Assembly: GCF_900115695.1 (NCBI RefSeq)
Contig: NZ_FOXK01000009.1
Coordinates: 62,001-126,000, forward strand
Origin: Ectopseudomonas toyotomiensis
GTDB taxonomy: Bacteria; Pseudomonadota; Gammaproteobacteria; Pseudomonadales; Pseudomonadaceae
Direction of reading: 5' to 3'
Length of the DNA stretch: 64,000 bases
The position numbers and the translations under genes were made by a program. Each line of letters opens with the position of its first letter. Within the stretch, counting starts at the first letter, position 1. A model generated the notes under the pieces. That model saw only the letters and a list, made by a program, of their open reading frames with translations, was not told the origin of the DNA and did no database searches. Below, piece after piece: positions 43,306-51,819 of the stretch.

Positions 43306-44967
43306 TCAGCCGATCATCGGCAGGTTCAGGCCCTGCTCGCGGGCGCAATCGATGGCGATCTGGTAACCAGCGTCGGCGTGACGCATCACGCCGGTGCCCG
43401 GGTCGTTGGTCAGCACGCGGGCGATACGCGCGGCGGCTTCGTCGGTGCCATCGCAGACGATGACCATGCCCGAATGCTGGGAGAAGCCCATGCCCACGCC
43501 GCCGCCATGGTGCAAGGACACCCAGGTGGCGCCGCTGGCGGTGTTGAGCAGGGCGTTGAGCAACGGCCAGTCGGACACGGCGTCGGAGCCGTCGGCCATG
43601 GCCTCGGTCTCGCGGTTGGGGCTGGACACCGAGCCGCTGTCCAAGTGGTCGCGGCCGATCACGATGGGCGCGGACAGCTCACCCGAGCGCACCATCTCGT
43701 TAAAGGCCAGGCCGAGTTTGGCGCGCAGACCCAGGCCGACCCAGCAGATACGCGCCGGCAGGCCCTGGAAGCTGATGCGCTCGCGGGCCATGTCCAGCCA
43801 GCGGTGCAGGTGGGCGTCGTCCGGGATGAGTTCCTTGACCTTGGCGTCGGTCTTGTAGATGTCCTCGGGGTTGCCGGACAGCGCCGCCCAGCGGAACGGG
43901 CCGATGCCGCGGCAGAACAGCGGGCGGATATAGGCCGGGACGAAGCCGGGGAAGTCGAAAGCGTTGGCCACGCCCTCCTCTTTCGCCATCTGGCGGATGT
44001 TGTTGCCGTAGTCGAAGGTCGGCACGCCCATCTTCTGGAAGTCGAGCATGGCCTGCACGTGCACGGCCATGGACTGCTTGGCGGCCTTGACCACGCCAGC
44101 CGGATCGGTGGCTGCACGATCCTTGTATTCGGCCCAGGTCCAGCCGATCGGCAGGTAACCGTTGAGCGGGTCGTGGGCGCTGGTCTGGTCGGTGACCATA
44201 TCCGGGCGAACACCGCGCTTGACCAACTCCGGCAGGATCTCGGCGGCGTTACCCAGCAGGGCGATGGAGATGGCCTTGCCTTCAGCGGTATACTTGGCGA
44301 TGCGCGCCAGGGCGTCGTCCAGATCAGTGGCCTGCTCGTCGACGTAGCGGCTGCGCAGACGGAAGTCGATGCTGCTCTGCTGGCACTCGATGTTCAGCGA
44401 GCAGGCACCGGCCAGGGTCGCAGCCAGCGGCTGGGCGCCGCCCATGCCACCCAGGCCTGCGGTCAGCACCCAGCGGCCTTTGAGGTTGCCGCCGTAGTGC
44501 TGGCGACCGGCTTCGACGAAGGTTTCGTATGTGCCCTGGACGATGCCCTGGCTGCCGATGTAGATCCAGCTACCGGCGGTCATCTGCCCGTACATGGCCA
44601 GGCCCTTGGCATCCAGCTCGTTGAAGTGCTCCCAGCTCGCCCAGTGTGGCACCAGGTTGGAGTTGGCGATCAGCACGCGCGGCGCGTTGCTGTGGGTCTT
44701 GAACACGCCGACCGGCTTGCCGGACTGCACCAGCAGAGTCTCGTCGTCGTTCAGGTTGGTCAGGCTCTCGACGATCTTGTCGTAGCACTCCCAGTTGCGC
44801 GCGGCGCGGCCGATGCCGCCGTACACCACCAGCTCCTTGGGGTTCTCGGCCACGTCCGGGTCGAGGTTGTTCATCAGCATGCGCAGCGGCGCTTCGGTCA
44901 GCCAGCTCTTGGCGGTGAGCGTGTTGCCGCGCGGGGCGCGGATTTCGATGTCGCGGTACTTGGTCAT
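43306..44967 (-). CDS. hutU: Urocanate hydratase HutU
   Basis: A 553-residue urocanase, which hydrates urocanate to imidazolonepropionate with NAD+ as cofactor. The NAD-binding GLGGMGGAQP (about 176-185) and the conserved Cys in LFCRGIGPFRW are present. It lies between the transporter gene and hutH on the same strand with short gaps, so one operon is likely. Confidence 0.97.
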   Translation of the reverse strand: MTKYRDIEIRAPRGNTLTAKSWLTEAPLRMLMNNLDPDVAENPKELVVYGGIGRAARNWECYDKIVESLTNLNDDETLLVQSGKPVGVFKTHSNAPRVLIANSNLVPHWASWEHFNELDAKGLAMYGQMTAGSWIYIGSQGIVQGTYETFVEAGRQHYGGNLKGRWVLTAGLGGMGGAQPLAATLAGACSLNIECQQSSIDFRLRSRYVDEQATDLDDALARIAKYTAEGKAISIALLGNAAEILPELVKRGVRPDMVTDQTSAHDPLNGYLPIGWTWAEYKDRAATDPAGVVKAAKQSMAVHVQAMLDFQKMGVPTFDYGNNIRQMAKEEGVANAFDFPGFVPAYIRPLFCRGIGPFRWAALSGNPEDIYKTDAKVKELIPDDAHLHRWLDMARERISFQGLPARICWVGLGLRAKLGLAFNEMVRSGELSAPIVIGRDHLDSGSVSSPNRETEAMADGSDAVSDWPLLNALLNTASGATWVSLHHGGGVGMGFSQHSGMVIVCDGTDEAAARIARVLTNDPGTGVMRHADAGYQIAIDCAREQGLNLPMIG

Positions 44968-45005
44968 TTGCGGGCTCCTGTGGAGAACGAGTTAAGGGTG
45001 GGCGG

Positions 45006-46331
45006 TCAGAGCCAGCCCAGAAATTGCGCGAGGTAAGCCAGGGGGATGGCCAGCAGCAGGCTGAGCAGGGTGCGCAGCAGCCAGATCAGCAGCAGGTGGC
45101 CCAGGCTCAGGGGAATTCGCGTGGCCAGCACGCAGGGAATCGATGCGGAGAGAAACAGCACGCTGCTCACCGAAACGATGGCGGTGACGAACTTCACCAA
45201 CACGTCGGCGTCCTTGAGCAGCATCGCCGGCAGGAACATCTCCGCCAGCCCGGCGGACATGGCGCGGGCCACCTGCATGGGTTCATCCAGGCCGAACATC
45301 CAGGTCAGCGGGTAAAGCAGTACGCCGAGGGCATCGAACAGCGGGGTGTACTTGGCGGCGAGCAAGCCGAGCAGACCGACAGCGAGAATGCTCGGCAGGA
45401 TGGCGGCAGTCATGCGCAGGCCATCGACGAAGGTTTCGCGCAGTGCCGAGCCCAGCGACGGCGCGTTGCTCGCCTGCTGCAGGCCGGCGCGCCAGGCGCT
45501 GCCCAGACGGCTGTCACCGGGTTGCAGTTGCGCCTCGGGCTTGGACTCGGATGGCAGACGTGACAGCGGATAGATACGCGCGCTGATCGCGGTGACGGCG
45601 AATGTCACCGCCATGGCGCCCCAGAAATACAGGTTCCACTGGCCCATCAGGCCCAGGGTCTTGGCGATGATCACCATGAACGGTGCCGACACGGTGGAGA
45701 AACCGGTGGCGATGATCGCCGCCTCGCGCACGCTGTAATGGCCCTGCTGGTACATGCGGTCGGTGATCAGCAGGCCCACCGAGTAGCTGCCGACGAAGGA
45801 TGCCACGGCGTCGATCGCCGACTTGCCCGGCGTGCGCCAGATCGGCCGCATCACCGGCTGCATCAGCACGCCGATCAGCTCCAGCAGGCCGAAGCCGATC
45901 AGGAACACCAACGCCAGCGAGCCCAGCGGCACGATCAGCGCCAGGCTGAGCACCAGCTTGTCGAACAAAAACGGCAGCATGCCCGGCTGATACAACGCCT
46001 GCGGGCCGAGCTGCAGCAGATAGGCGACGCCGATCAGCAGGCCGAACACCTTGAGCACGCTGAATACGCTATGGGTCAGGCTGCGCCGCCAGCTGCCGTC
46101 GAGCCAGGGCGCCAGCGCACCGTAGAGCATGAACAGCAGCGCCACGCCGATCACCAGCGGCCGCGCATGCAGTTGCAGGGCGCTGGCCGCATGGTCGAGA
46201 AGGATGGTCGAACGCCCGGCGATCTCGAACGGCACGAAGAACAGCAGCAGACCGATCAGGCTGTAGCCCAACAGGCGCGCCAGGGCGCGCGAGCGCGACA
46301 CGCCGGCGCTCAACGGCAGGGACTCAGACAT
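45006..46331 (-). CDS. YjiH-family membrane protein, putative hut transporter
   Basis: A 441-residue protein with about ten membrane helices and nucleoside-recognition (Gate) type segments (GKSAIDAVASFVGSYSVGLL and LLAAKYTPLFDALGVLLYPL), matching the YjiH family. The family has no firm function; its place between hutG and hutU suggests histidine, urocanate or a breakdown product, but this is inference. Its start overlaps a 14-codon open frame described separately, and a CA motif lies about 55 bases upstream, suggesting catabolite repression. Confidence 0.82.
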   Translation of the reverse strand: MSESLPLSAGVSRSRALARLLGYSLIGLLLFFVPFEIAGRSTILLDHAASALQLHARPLVIGVALLFMLYGALAPWLDGSWRRSLTHSVFSVLKVFGLLIGVAYLLQLGPQALYQPGMLPFLFDKLVLSLALIVPLGSLALVFLIGFGLLELIGVLMQPVMRPIWRTPGKSAIDAVASFVGSYSVGLLITDRMYQQGHYSVREAAIIATGFSTVSAPFMVIIAKTLGLMGQWNLYFWGAMAVTFAVTAISARIYPLSRLPSESKPEAQLQPGDSRLGSAWRAGLQQASNAPSLGSALRETFVDGLRMTAAILPSILAVGLLGLLAAKYTPLFDALGVLLYPLTWMFGLDEPMQVARAMSAGLAEMFLPAMLLKDADVLVKFVTAIVSVSSVLFLSASIPCVLATRIPLSLGHLLLIWLLRTLLSLLLAIPLAYLAQFLGWL

Positions 46332-46368
46332 GGCGCGACTCCTGGCCGCGGCGGGCGGTGGTGAACAT
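46324..46368 (-). CDS. Possible 14-residue leader peptide overlapping the YjiH-family gene
   Basis: ATG at 46368, frame MFTTARRGQESRHV, stop TGA overlapping the transporter start by 8 bases. AGGA lies eight bases ahead of this ATG. It would couple translation of the transporter to its own. It could also be an accident of a short gap after hutG, and no conservation could be checked. Confidence 0.4.
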   Translation of the reverse strand: MFTTARRGQESRHV

Positions 46369-46384
46369 CGGGTATTCCTCGTAA

Positions 46385-46393
46385 TTGTTGTTG
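46385..46393 (-). promoter_or_regulatory. Hfq/Crc-type CA motif before the YjiH-family gene
   Basis: On the minus strand CAACAACAA (46393 to 46385) lies just before the AGGA serving the short leader frame. It matches the AAnAAnAA target of Hfq-Crc; hut genes are known to be under catabolite repression in Pseudomonas. Confidence 0.5.
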
Positions 46394-46419
46394 TGCGAGA
46401 AAGCGCGGTTCTTGCCTGC

Positions 46420-47334
46420 TCAGAGGCTGAGCAGATGGATCAGCCGCGCCGCCACCTTGGCGGTACGGTTGTCGATGTCGTGTTCGGGGTTGATCTCGGC
46501 CAGGTCGGCCAGGCGCACCTTGCCGCTGGCCTTGAGCCGTTCGAGCAGCGGCTCCAGCAGTTCCAGGCGCACGCCACGGGCGGCCGGCGCGCTGACGCCC
46601 GGCGCCTCGCAGGCCGGCAGCACATCGATATCGAGGGTCAGGTAGAGCGCGTCGCAGCCGGCGGCGAAGGCGTCCAGCTCGGCGCCGATGGCATCGAGGG
46701 TCGACTCGCGAATTTCGTGATCCTCGCGCACCAGCACGTTCAGCTCGGCTGCCTTGGCGAACAGCGCGCGGGTGTTGCTGGCGCGGCTGACGCCCAGGCA
46801 GGCGTAGCGGAACGGCCATCCGCGCGCGGCGCATTGCTCGGCGATCTGCGCGAAAGGGGTGCCGGAGGAATGCACATGGGCCGGGTCGCGCAGATCGAAA
46901 TGGGCGTCGAAGTTGACGATGCCAATCTTCGGCGCAGGGTTGCCGGACAGGTGTTCGGCCAGACCCGACCAGCTGCCGAAGGCCACCTCGTGGCCGCCGC
47001 CTATCACCAGCGGCAGGTGGCCGGCATCCAGCAGCGCACAGACGTTGCGACCGAGGCGAACCTGGGCCGCTTCCAGGTCGCCGTCCTCGCAGGTGACGTC
47101 ACCGGCGTCATAGGCCGGCGCCTGACGATGCCAGGCCAGGTTGGCCAGCGCCTTGCGCACGCTCAGCGGCGCAGCAGCCGCGCCGACACGACCATGGTTG
47201 CGGCGTACACCCTCGTCGCAGGCGAAGCCGAGCAGAGCCATGCCCGGCTGGCTGTCTTCGGCCAGCGGCTGGATACGTTGGTGCCAGCGCGCGCTGTCGG
47301 TTTCAGGATCGATGCGGCCGGTCCAGGCGCTCAT
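46420..47334 (-). CDS. hutG: Formimidoylglutamase HutG (ureohydrolase type)
   Basis: A 304-residue arginase-fold enzyme. Metal motifs GGGHEV, NFDAHFDLR and LTLDIDVLPA are intact. It would convert formiminoglutamate directly to glutamate and formamide. Its place after hutI, which makes the substrate, supports this over other ureohydrolases. Pseudomonas species usually use a two-step route with HutF and N-formylglutamate deformylase; only the one-step enzyme is seen here. The start is uncertain: ATG 47334 follows the hutI stop by 10 bases but lacks a clear ribosome site; ATG 47355 overlaps hutI and has GGAG upstream. Confidence 0.88.
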   Translation of the reverse strand: MSAWTGRIDPETDSARWHQRIQPLAEDSQPGMALLGFACDEGVRRNHGRVGAAAAPLSVRKALANLAWHRQAPAYDAGDVTCEDGDLEAAQVRLGRNVCALLDAGHLPLVIGGGHEVAFGSWSGLAEHLSGNPAPKIGIVNFDAHFDLRDPAHVHSSGTPFAQIAEQCAARGWPFRYACLGVSRASNTRALFAKAAELNVLVREDHEIRESTLDAIGAELDAFAAGCDALYLTLDIDVLPACEAPGVSAPAARGVRLELLEPLLERLKASGKVRLADLAEINPEHDIDNRTAKVAARLIHLLSL

Positions 47335-47344
47335 GCAATGACGG

Positions 47345-48562
47345 TCAGCGTGCATAAACCACTTCTCCATTGAATACGCGCTGGCGCAGGCGCCCGGCCT
47401 GCACCGCATAGGCCAGTTCGGCCGGTTGCTGGATATCCCACAGGCACAGATCAGCAGGCGCGCCGACCTCGATTCGCCCCAGGTCGAGGCGGCCGAGGGC
47501 GCGGGCAGCCTGGGCGGTCATGCCGCTCAGCGCTTCGCGCGGGGTCAGCCGGAACAGCGTGCAGGCCAGGTTGGCCATCAGCGTCGGCATGCAGATGGGC
47601 GAGGTGCCGGGGTTGGCGTCGCTGGCCACGGCCATGGGCACGTCGTAGCTGCGCAGCAGCTCGATGGGCGGCAGCTGGGTTTCGCGCAGCACATGGAAGG
47701 CGCCGGGCAGCAGCACGGCGACGGTGCCGGCCTCGGCCATGGCGCGCACGCCGGCCTCGTCGAGGTATTCGATATGGTCGGCCGACAGCGCACCGTAACG
47801 CGCGGCCAGGGCGCTGCCACCCAGATTGGACAGCTGCTCGGCATGCGCCTTGATCGCCAGACCATGGGCCTTGGCCGCCTGATAGATGCGCTCGCACTGT
47901 GCCGGGGAGAAGCCTATGCCTTCGCAGAACACGTCCACCGCATCGGCCAGGCCTTCAGCTGCGGCGGCCGGAATCATCTCGTCGCAGACCAGGCTCACGT
48001 AGTCGTCGGCGCGGCCGGCGTATTCCGGCGGCAGCGCGTGGGCGCCGAGCAGCGTGGTGATCACCCGCACCGGGCGCAGCTCACCGAGACGACGCGCTAC
48101 GCGCAGCATCTTCAGTTCGTCGGCGACGGTCAGGCCGTAGCCAGACTTGATCTCCACCGTGGTCACGCCATCGGCCAGCAGCGCATCGAGGCGCGGCAGG
48201 CTGGCGGCGATCAGCTCGTCCTCGCTGGCCGCGCGAGTGGCGCGCACGCTGCTGAGGATGCCGCCACCGGCGCGGGCGATCTCTTCGTAGCTGACGCCCT
48301 CCAGGCGCTGCTCGAACTCGCCGGCGCGGTTGCCGGCGTAGACCAGGTGGGTGTGGCAGTCGACCAGGCCGGGGGTCAGCACCCCGCCGCGGCCGGCGCA
48401 GGCGGCGCCCTCGGCACGCGCCTCGTTGAATTCGCCTGACGGCCACAGGCCGGCGATGCGCCCGTCCTCGACCAGCACGGTCATCGCCTCGTCCAGCTGC
48501 ACCAGGCCATCGAAGACCTGCACGTCGCGCCACAGCTGTTTCGAAGTTGATTGCGTCGGCAT
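47345..48562 (-). CDS. hutI: Imidazolonepropionase HutI
   Basis: A 405-residue amidohydrolase-fold enzyme that opens imidazolonepropionate to formiminoglutamate. The metal motif DCHTHLVYAG and later KAHAEQ and ASDANPGT are conserved. ATG 48562 is set by AGGGAG eight bases upstream; a longer frame to 48670 would span the promoter. It is the first minus-strand gene of the hut series, with a HutC-type operator 20-31 bases upstream of its start. Confidence 0.95.
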   Translation of the reverse strand: MPTQSTSKQLWRDVQVFDGLVQLDEAMTVLVEDGRIAGLWPSGEFNEARAEGAACAGRGGVLTPGLVDCHTHLVYAGNRAGEFEQRLEGVSYEEIARAGGGILSSVRATRAASEDELIAASLPRLDALLADGVTTVEIKSGYGLTVADELKMLRVARRLGELRPVRVITTLLGAHALPPEYAGRADDYVSLVCDEMIPAAAAEGLADAVDVFCEGIGFSPAQCERIYQAAKAHGLAIKAHAEQLSNLGGSALAARYGALSADHIEYLDEAGVRAMAEAGTVAVLLPGAFHVLRETQLPPIELLRSYDVPMAVASDANPGTSPICMPTLMANLACTLFRLTPREALSGMTAQAARALGRLDLGRIEVGAPADLCLWDIQQPAELAYAVQAGRLRQRVFNGEVVYAR

Positions 48563-48581
48563 GGGATTCTCCCTGCTTGTT

Positions 48582-48593
48582 TTGTATATACAA
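48582..48593 (-). promoter_or_regulatory. HutC-type operator at hutI
   Basis: TTGTATATACAA, a perfect 12-base palindrome, lies just before the hutI start. HutC and related GntR repressors bind TGTATAnACA-like sites in hut promoters, so this is a likely HutC site. Confidence 0.7.
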
Positions 48594-48766
48594 TATGAGT
48601 GGTTCGATCGGCCGTCAAGCCATGCCGGCTCGTCTGACCAGATGGTCATCCGACGGCGAGCGCTGTCCATTCAACGAGCGAAGCCCCTGACACAGAGCCG
48701 CTACGACTATCAGATAGAGACTGCGCGCCGGCGCAATCAATAGCTGCCATTCGTCGCCTCATGATC

Positions 48767-48778
48767 ATGTATATACAT
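48767..48778 (+). promoter_or_regulatory. HutC-type operator at hutD
   Basis: ATGTATATACAT, a perfect 12-base palindrome, lies 12 bases before the hutD ATG. With the site at hutI it brackets the divergent region, so both sides are probably under HutC. Confidence 0.7.
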
Positions 48779-48789
48779 TTGGAGAAAGC

Positions 48790-49322
48790 ATGCCCTGCAC
48801 CCTGCTCGACCTCGCCACCGCCCGCGTCATGCCCTGGAAGAACGGCGGCGGCGAAACCCTGGAACTGGCCATCGCTCCGGCAGGCGCCGGGCTGGAGGAT
48901 TTCGCCTGGCGCATCAGCAGCGCGCGGGGCTGCGCCTGCAGCGGGGCGACGGCGGCGTCGAGGAGCTGCATGCCGGCGGCGCGGTGGCGGCGTTTGCTGG
49001 CGAGGAGGCGATCACCGCGGAGCTGGTAGACGGCCCGGTCGGCGACCTCAATCTGATGACTCGCCGTGGCGCCTGGCGCCATCGCCTCGCCCCGCTGCGG
49101 CTGCATGGGCGGCAGGACGTGGAGAACGATGCCGAGGTGATGCTGCTCTGGTGTCAGGCTGGCGCGAGCATCGAATGCCGGCTGGCGAATGGCGAAAAGC
49201 GGCTATTGGAAATCGGCCAGGGGTTGCTGCTGGAAAGCCTGCCCGGCCCGCTTGCGCTGCATGCCCAGCAACCCGCCCTGCTCTATCTGGCCTGGCTGTG
49301 GCGCGAGACCAACGGTAGCTGA
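48790..49322 (+). pseudogene. hutD: hutD, disrupted by internal deletion and frameshift
   Basis: The first about 46 codons read as a HutD N-terminus (MPWKNGGGETLELAIAP, EDFAWRISSAR). The frame then runs into unrelated sequence, while the HutD C-terminus (LVDGPVGDLNLMTRRGAWRH through LAWLWRETNGS) continues in another frame to the stop at 49320-49322. Near 48926 the bases coding the expected conserved middle are missing, so roughly 20-30 codons were lost, with a net loss of 3n+1 bases. HutD is a cupin-like protein that limits hut activity in P. fluorescens. GGAGAAAG lies before the ATG. A sequencing or assembly error is an alternative. Confidence 0.8.
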
Positions 49323-49389
49323 GCGGTCATCAAACCTTAACCCCGCGCCGCCAGCATCGAGCCATTGCTGCCACTAGGGAGAATGGCCG

Positions 49390-50550
49390 ATGACCGCCAA
49401 TGCCGATGCCTTGACCGTCGAACCCTCGCTGCCGGCCACGCGCCAGTGGCTGTCCTGGTTGCTGGTGGTGGCGCTGATCTACCTGCTGCTGGCCGGCGTC
49501 GGCGCCATCGGCGACGGCTTCAAGGCCGCCACCGGCAACAACGCCCGCGAACTGTTCGCCTTCGCCACCAACCCGCTGGTCGGCCTGATGATCGGCCTGG
49601 TGGCCACGGCACTGATCCAGAGTTCCAGCACCGTGACCTCGATCATCGTCGGCATGGTCGCCGGCGGCCTGCCGATTCCCATCGCCATTCCGCTGATCAT
49701 GGGCGCCAATATCGGCACCTCGCTGACCAGCACCATCGTCAGCCTCGGCCATATTCGCAGCGGCGAGGAGTTCCGCCGCGCCTTCTCGGCAGCCACGGTG
49801 CACGACGCCTTCAACATCACCGCGGTGGCCATCCTGCTGCCGCTGGAGCTGCTGTTCCAGCCACTGCAACGCTTGTCGGAATCGCTCGCCGGCCTGCTGG
49901 TCAGCGATGCCAGCGTCGACATGAAGAGCGTCAACTTCATGAAGACCCTGCTGTCGCCAGCCTCCGACCTGCTCGCGGGCAGCGTCAGCTGGCTGCCAGG
50001 CGCCGTGTGGAGCGGCGTCGCGCTGATCCTGATCGGCGTGGCGATGATCCTGTTCGTGGTCACGGCCATCGGCAAGGTCCTGCGCAAGGTGATGGTCGGC
50101 CGCGCCAAGGACATCATGCATGCCAGCGTCGGCCGCGGCCCGCTGTCGGGCATTGCCTCGGGCAGCGTGATCACCGTGCTGGTGCAGTCGTCCTCGACCA
50201 CCACGGCGCTGATCGTGCCGCTGGCCGGCAGCGGCGTGTTCAGCCTCAAGCAGGTCTACCCCTTCACTCTCGGCACCAATATTGGCACCTGCGTCACCGC
50301 GTTGCTGGCGGCCACCGCGATCACCGGGCCAACCGCGGAGCTGGCCATGCAGATCGCCCTGGTGCACCTGCTGTTCAACCTGCTGGGCATCCTCATCATC
50401 TACGCCCTGCCCTTCCTGCGTGGCGTGCCGCCGATGATCGCCGAGGGCCTGGCCACGCTGGCGCAGCGCAGCAAACTCTACGTGGCTGCCTATATCGCCG
50501 GCGTGTTCTTTGCCCTGCCCCTGCTGCTGATCGGCGCCAGCCAGATCTGA
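49390..50550 (+). CDS. Na+/Pi symporter family protein
   Basis: A 386-residue membrane protein with two inverted-topology repeats, each holding the family QSSS motif: LIQSSSTVTSIIVGM (about 76-90) and LVQSSSTTTALIVP (about 261-274), followed by GANIGTS and GTNIGTC. This is the NptA/PhoU-less Na/Pi cotransporter family; phosphate import by sodium is the usual role. GGGAG precedes the ATG by eight bases. It starts a plus-strand run with a coiled-coil protein and a PstS-like protein, suggesting a low-affinity phosphate module. Confidence 0.9.
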   Translation: MTANADALTVEPSLPATRQWLSWLLVVALIYLLLAGVGAIGDGFKAATGNNARELFAFATNPLVGLMIGLVATALIQSSSTVTSIIVGMVAGGLPIPIAIPLIMGANIGTSLTSTIVSLGHIRSGEEFRRAFSAATVHDAFNITAVAILLPLELLFQPLQRLSESLAGLLVSDASVDMKSVNFMKTLLSPASDLLAGSVSWLPGAVWSGVALILIGVAMILFVVTAIGKVLRKVMVGRAKDIMHASVGRGPLSGIASGSVITVLVQSSSTTTALIVPLAGSGVFSLKQVYPFTLGTNIGTCVTALLAATAITGPTAELAMQIALVHLLFNLLGILIIYALPFLRGVPPMIAEGLATLAQRSKLYVAAYIAGVFFALPLLLIGASQI

Positions 50551-50569
50551 GCCCTGCCAAGGAGTTGCC

Positions 50570-50797
50570 ATGAGACGCGAACAGAGTCGCCACGAAACTC
50601 AGCAGCGCATCCACGAGCTGCGCGAAACCCTCAACGAGCTGGAGACGCAACTGGCCGGGATGGAAGCGCAGGAGCAGGCCCAGCACCAGCAGATCGATCA
50701 CCTCGACGACTATATCGATGCCGTCGACACCAAGCTCAGCAGCCTGCAGCTGTTCTGGAACTCGCTTAAACAGGAATGGCGCAAGCCCAAGGCGTGA
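50570..50797 (+). CDS. Small coiled-coil protein
   Basis: A 75-residue charged protein, mostly heptad-like helix with many Glu and Gln (HETQQRIHELRETLNELETQ). No family was recognised and no signal peptide or membrane helix is seen. It lies 20 bases after the Na/Pi symporter and four bases before the PstS-like gene, with AAGGAG before its ATG, so it is probably expressed with them. A scaffold or regulator of the transporter would be speculation. Confidence 0.7.
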   Translation: MRREQSRHETQQRIHELRETLNELETQLAGMEAQEQAQHQQIDHLDDYIDAVDTKLSSLQLFWNSLKQEWRKPKA

Positions 50798-50801
50798 TCC
50801 C

Positions 50802-51743
50802 ATGACAACCCGACTCTCTCTCGCCAAGACCCTGCTCGGCGGCCTCGCCGTCAGCCTGCTCAGCGCCTGTGACGAGGCGCCACCGCTGACTTCGGCCGCG
50901 GCCGAGCTGCACATCGACGGCTCCAGCACGGTGTTTCCGCTGAGCCGCGAGGCGGCGCGACGTTTTGAGCGCACGGTCGGGGGCAGCCGTATCGCAGTGG
51001 ACTTCTCCGGCACGGCAGCCGGCTTTCGCCGCTTCTGCGCCGGCGAGACCGACATCAGCAACGCCTCGCGGGAAATCAATGCCGAGGAACTGGCCCAGTG
51101 TCAGGCCAACGGCATCGACTTTCGCGTCGTGCCGCTGGCCATGGACGCCATCGCCGTGGTGGTCAATCCGGCCAATACCTGGGTCGATGCCATCAGCGTC
51201 GAGGAGCTGAAGAAACTCTGGTCGCCGGCCGCCGAGAAGAAGCTCAACAGCTGGCGCGACCTGCGTCCGGACTGGCCGGATGAGCCCATCGTGCTGTTCG
51301 GCCGCGGCCAGGACTCCGGCACCTACGACGTCTTCACCCAGGCCATAGTCGGTGCCACGCACAGCAGCCGGCAGGATTACCAGGCCAGCGAGGACGAGGA
51401 GTTTCTCGCCAAGGCCATCGCCGCGGAGCCCAATGCCCTGGGCTTCTTCGGCATCGGCGCCTACCACCGGCACTGGGACGAGCTGAAGCTGGTCGCCGTC
51501 GACGCCGGCAACGGCGCGATCTTTCCTACCCTGGAGACGGTCGCGCAGAACCGCTACCAGCCGCTGACCCGGCCGCTGTTTCTCTACGTCAGCCAGCGCA
51601 GTCTGGCGGACAAGCCGGTGCTGGACAGCTTCCTGCGGCACTACCTGGACGGCCTGCCCGGCTGGATTCACTTCACCGGCTATATGCCGCTGGCCCGCGA
51701 CAGCTACCGCAGCAGCCTGGAGGCCCTGAGCAAGGCGCCCTGA
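50802..51743 (+). CDS. PstS-family phosphate-binding lipoprotein
   Basis: A 313-residue periplasmic-binding protein with a lipobox (VSLLSAC). DGSSTVFPLSREAARRF and FSGTAAGFRRFCAGETDISNASR are the phosphate-binding loops of PstS-like proteins, and GRGQDSGTYDVF a second loop. Pst transporter genes are not adjacent, so it may act as a phosphate sensor, scavenger or adhesin, as other PstS paralogues do. It follows the coiled-coil gene by four bases. Confidence 0.88.
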   Translation: MTTRLSLAKTLLGGLAVSLLSACDEAPPLTSAAAELHIDGSSTVFPLSREAARRFERTVGGSRIAVDFSGTAAGFRRFCAGETDISNASREINAEELAQCQANGIDFRVVPLAMDAIAVVVNPANTWVDAISVEELKKLWSPAAEKKLNSWRDLRPDWPDEPIVLFGRGQDSGTYDVFTQAIVGATHSSRQDYQASEDEEFLAKAIAAEPNALGFFGIGAYHRHWDELKLVAVDAGNGAIFPTLETVAQNRYQPLTRPLFLYVSQRSLADKPVLDSFLRHYLDGLPGWIHFTGYMPLARDSYRSSLEALSKAP

Positions 51744-51819
51744 GGCTGTCCCGCAGGGCGCCGCGAGGCTGCCTGGACAGCAGCACGCGCGGTGCGACCC
51801 TCCCCCATGACCGCGGAGG

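Noticed and set aside
48563..48789. Sigma54 promoter in the hutI-hutD region
   Set aside because: A TGGC...TTGC pair exists on the minus strand, but GG and GC are 12 bases apart instead of 10.
49323..49389. Pho box before the Na/Pi symporter
   Set aside because: Only one weak half-site (GGTCAT) is seen; the second heptamer is missing.
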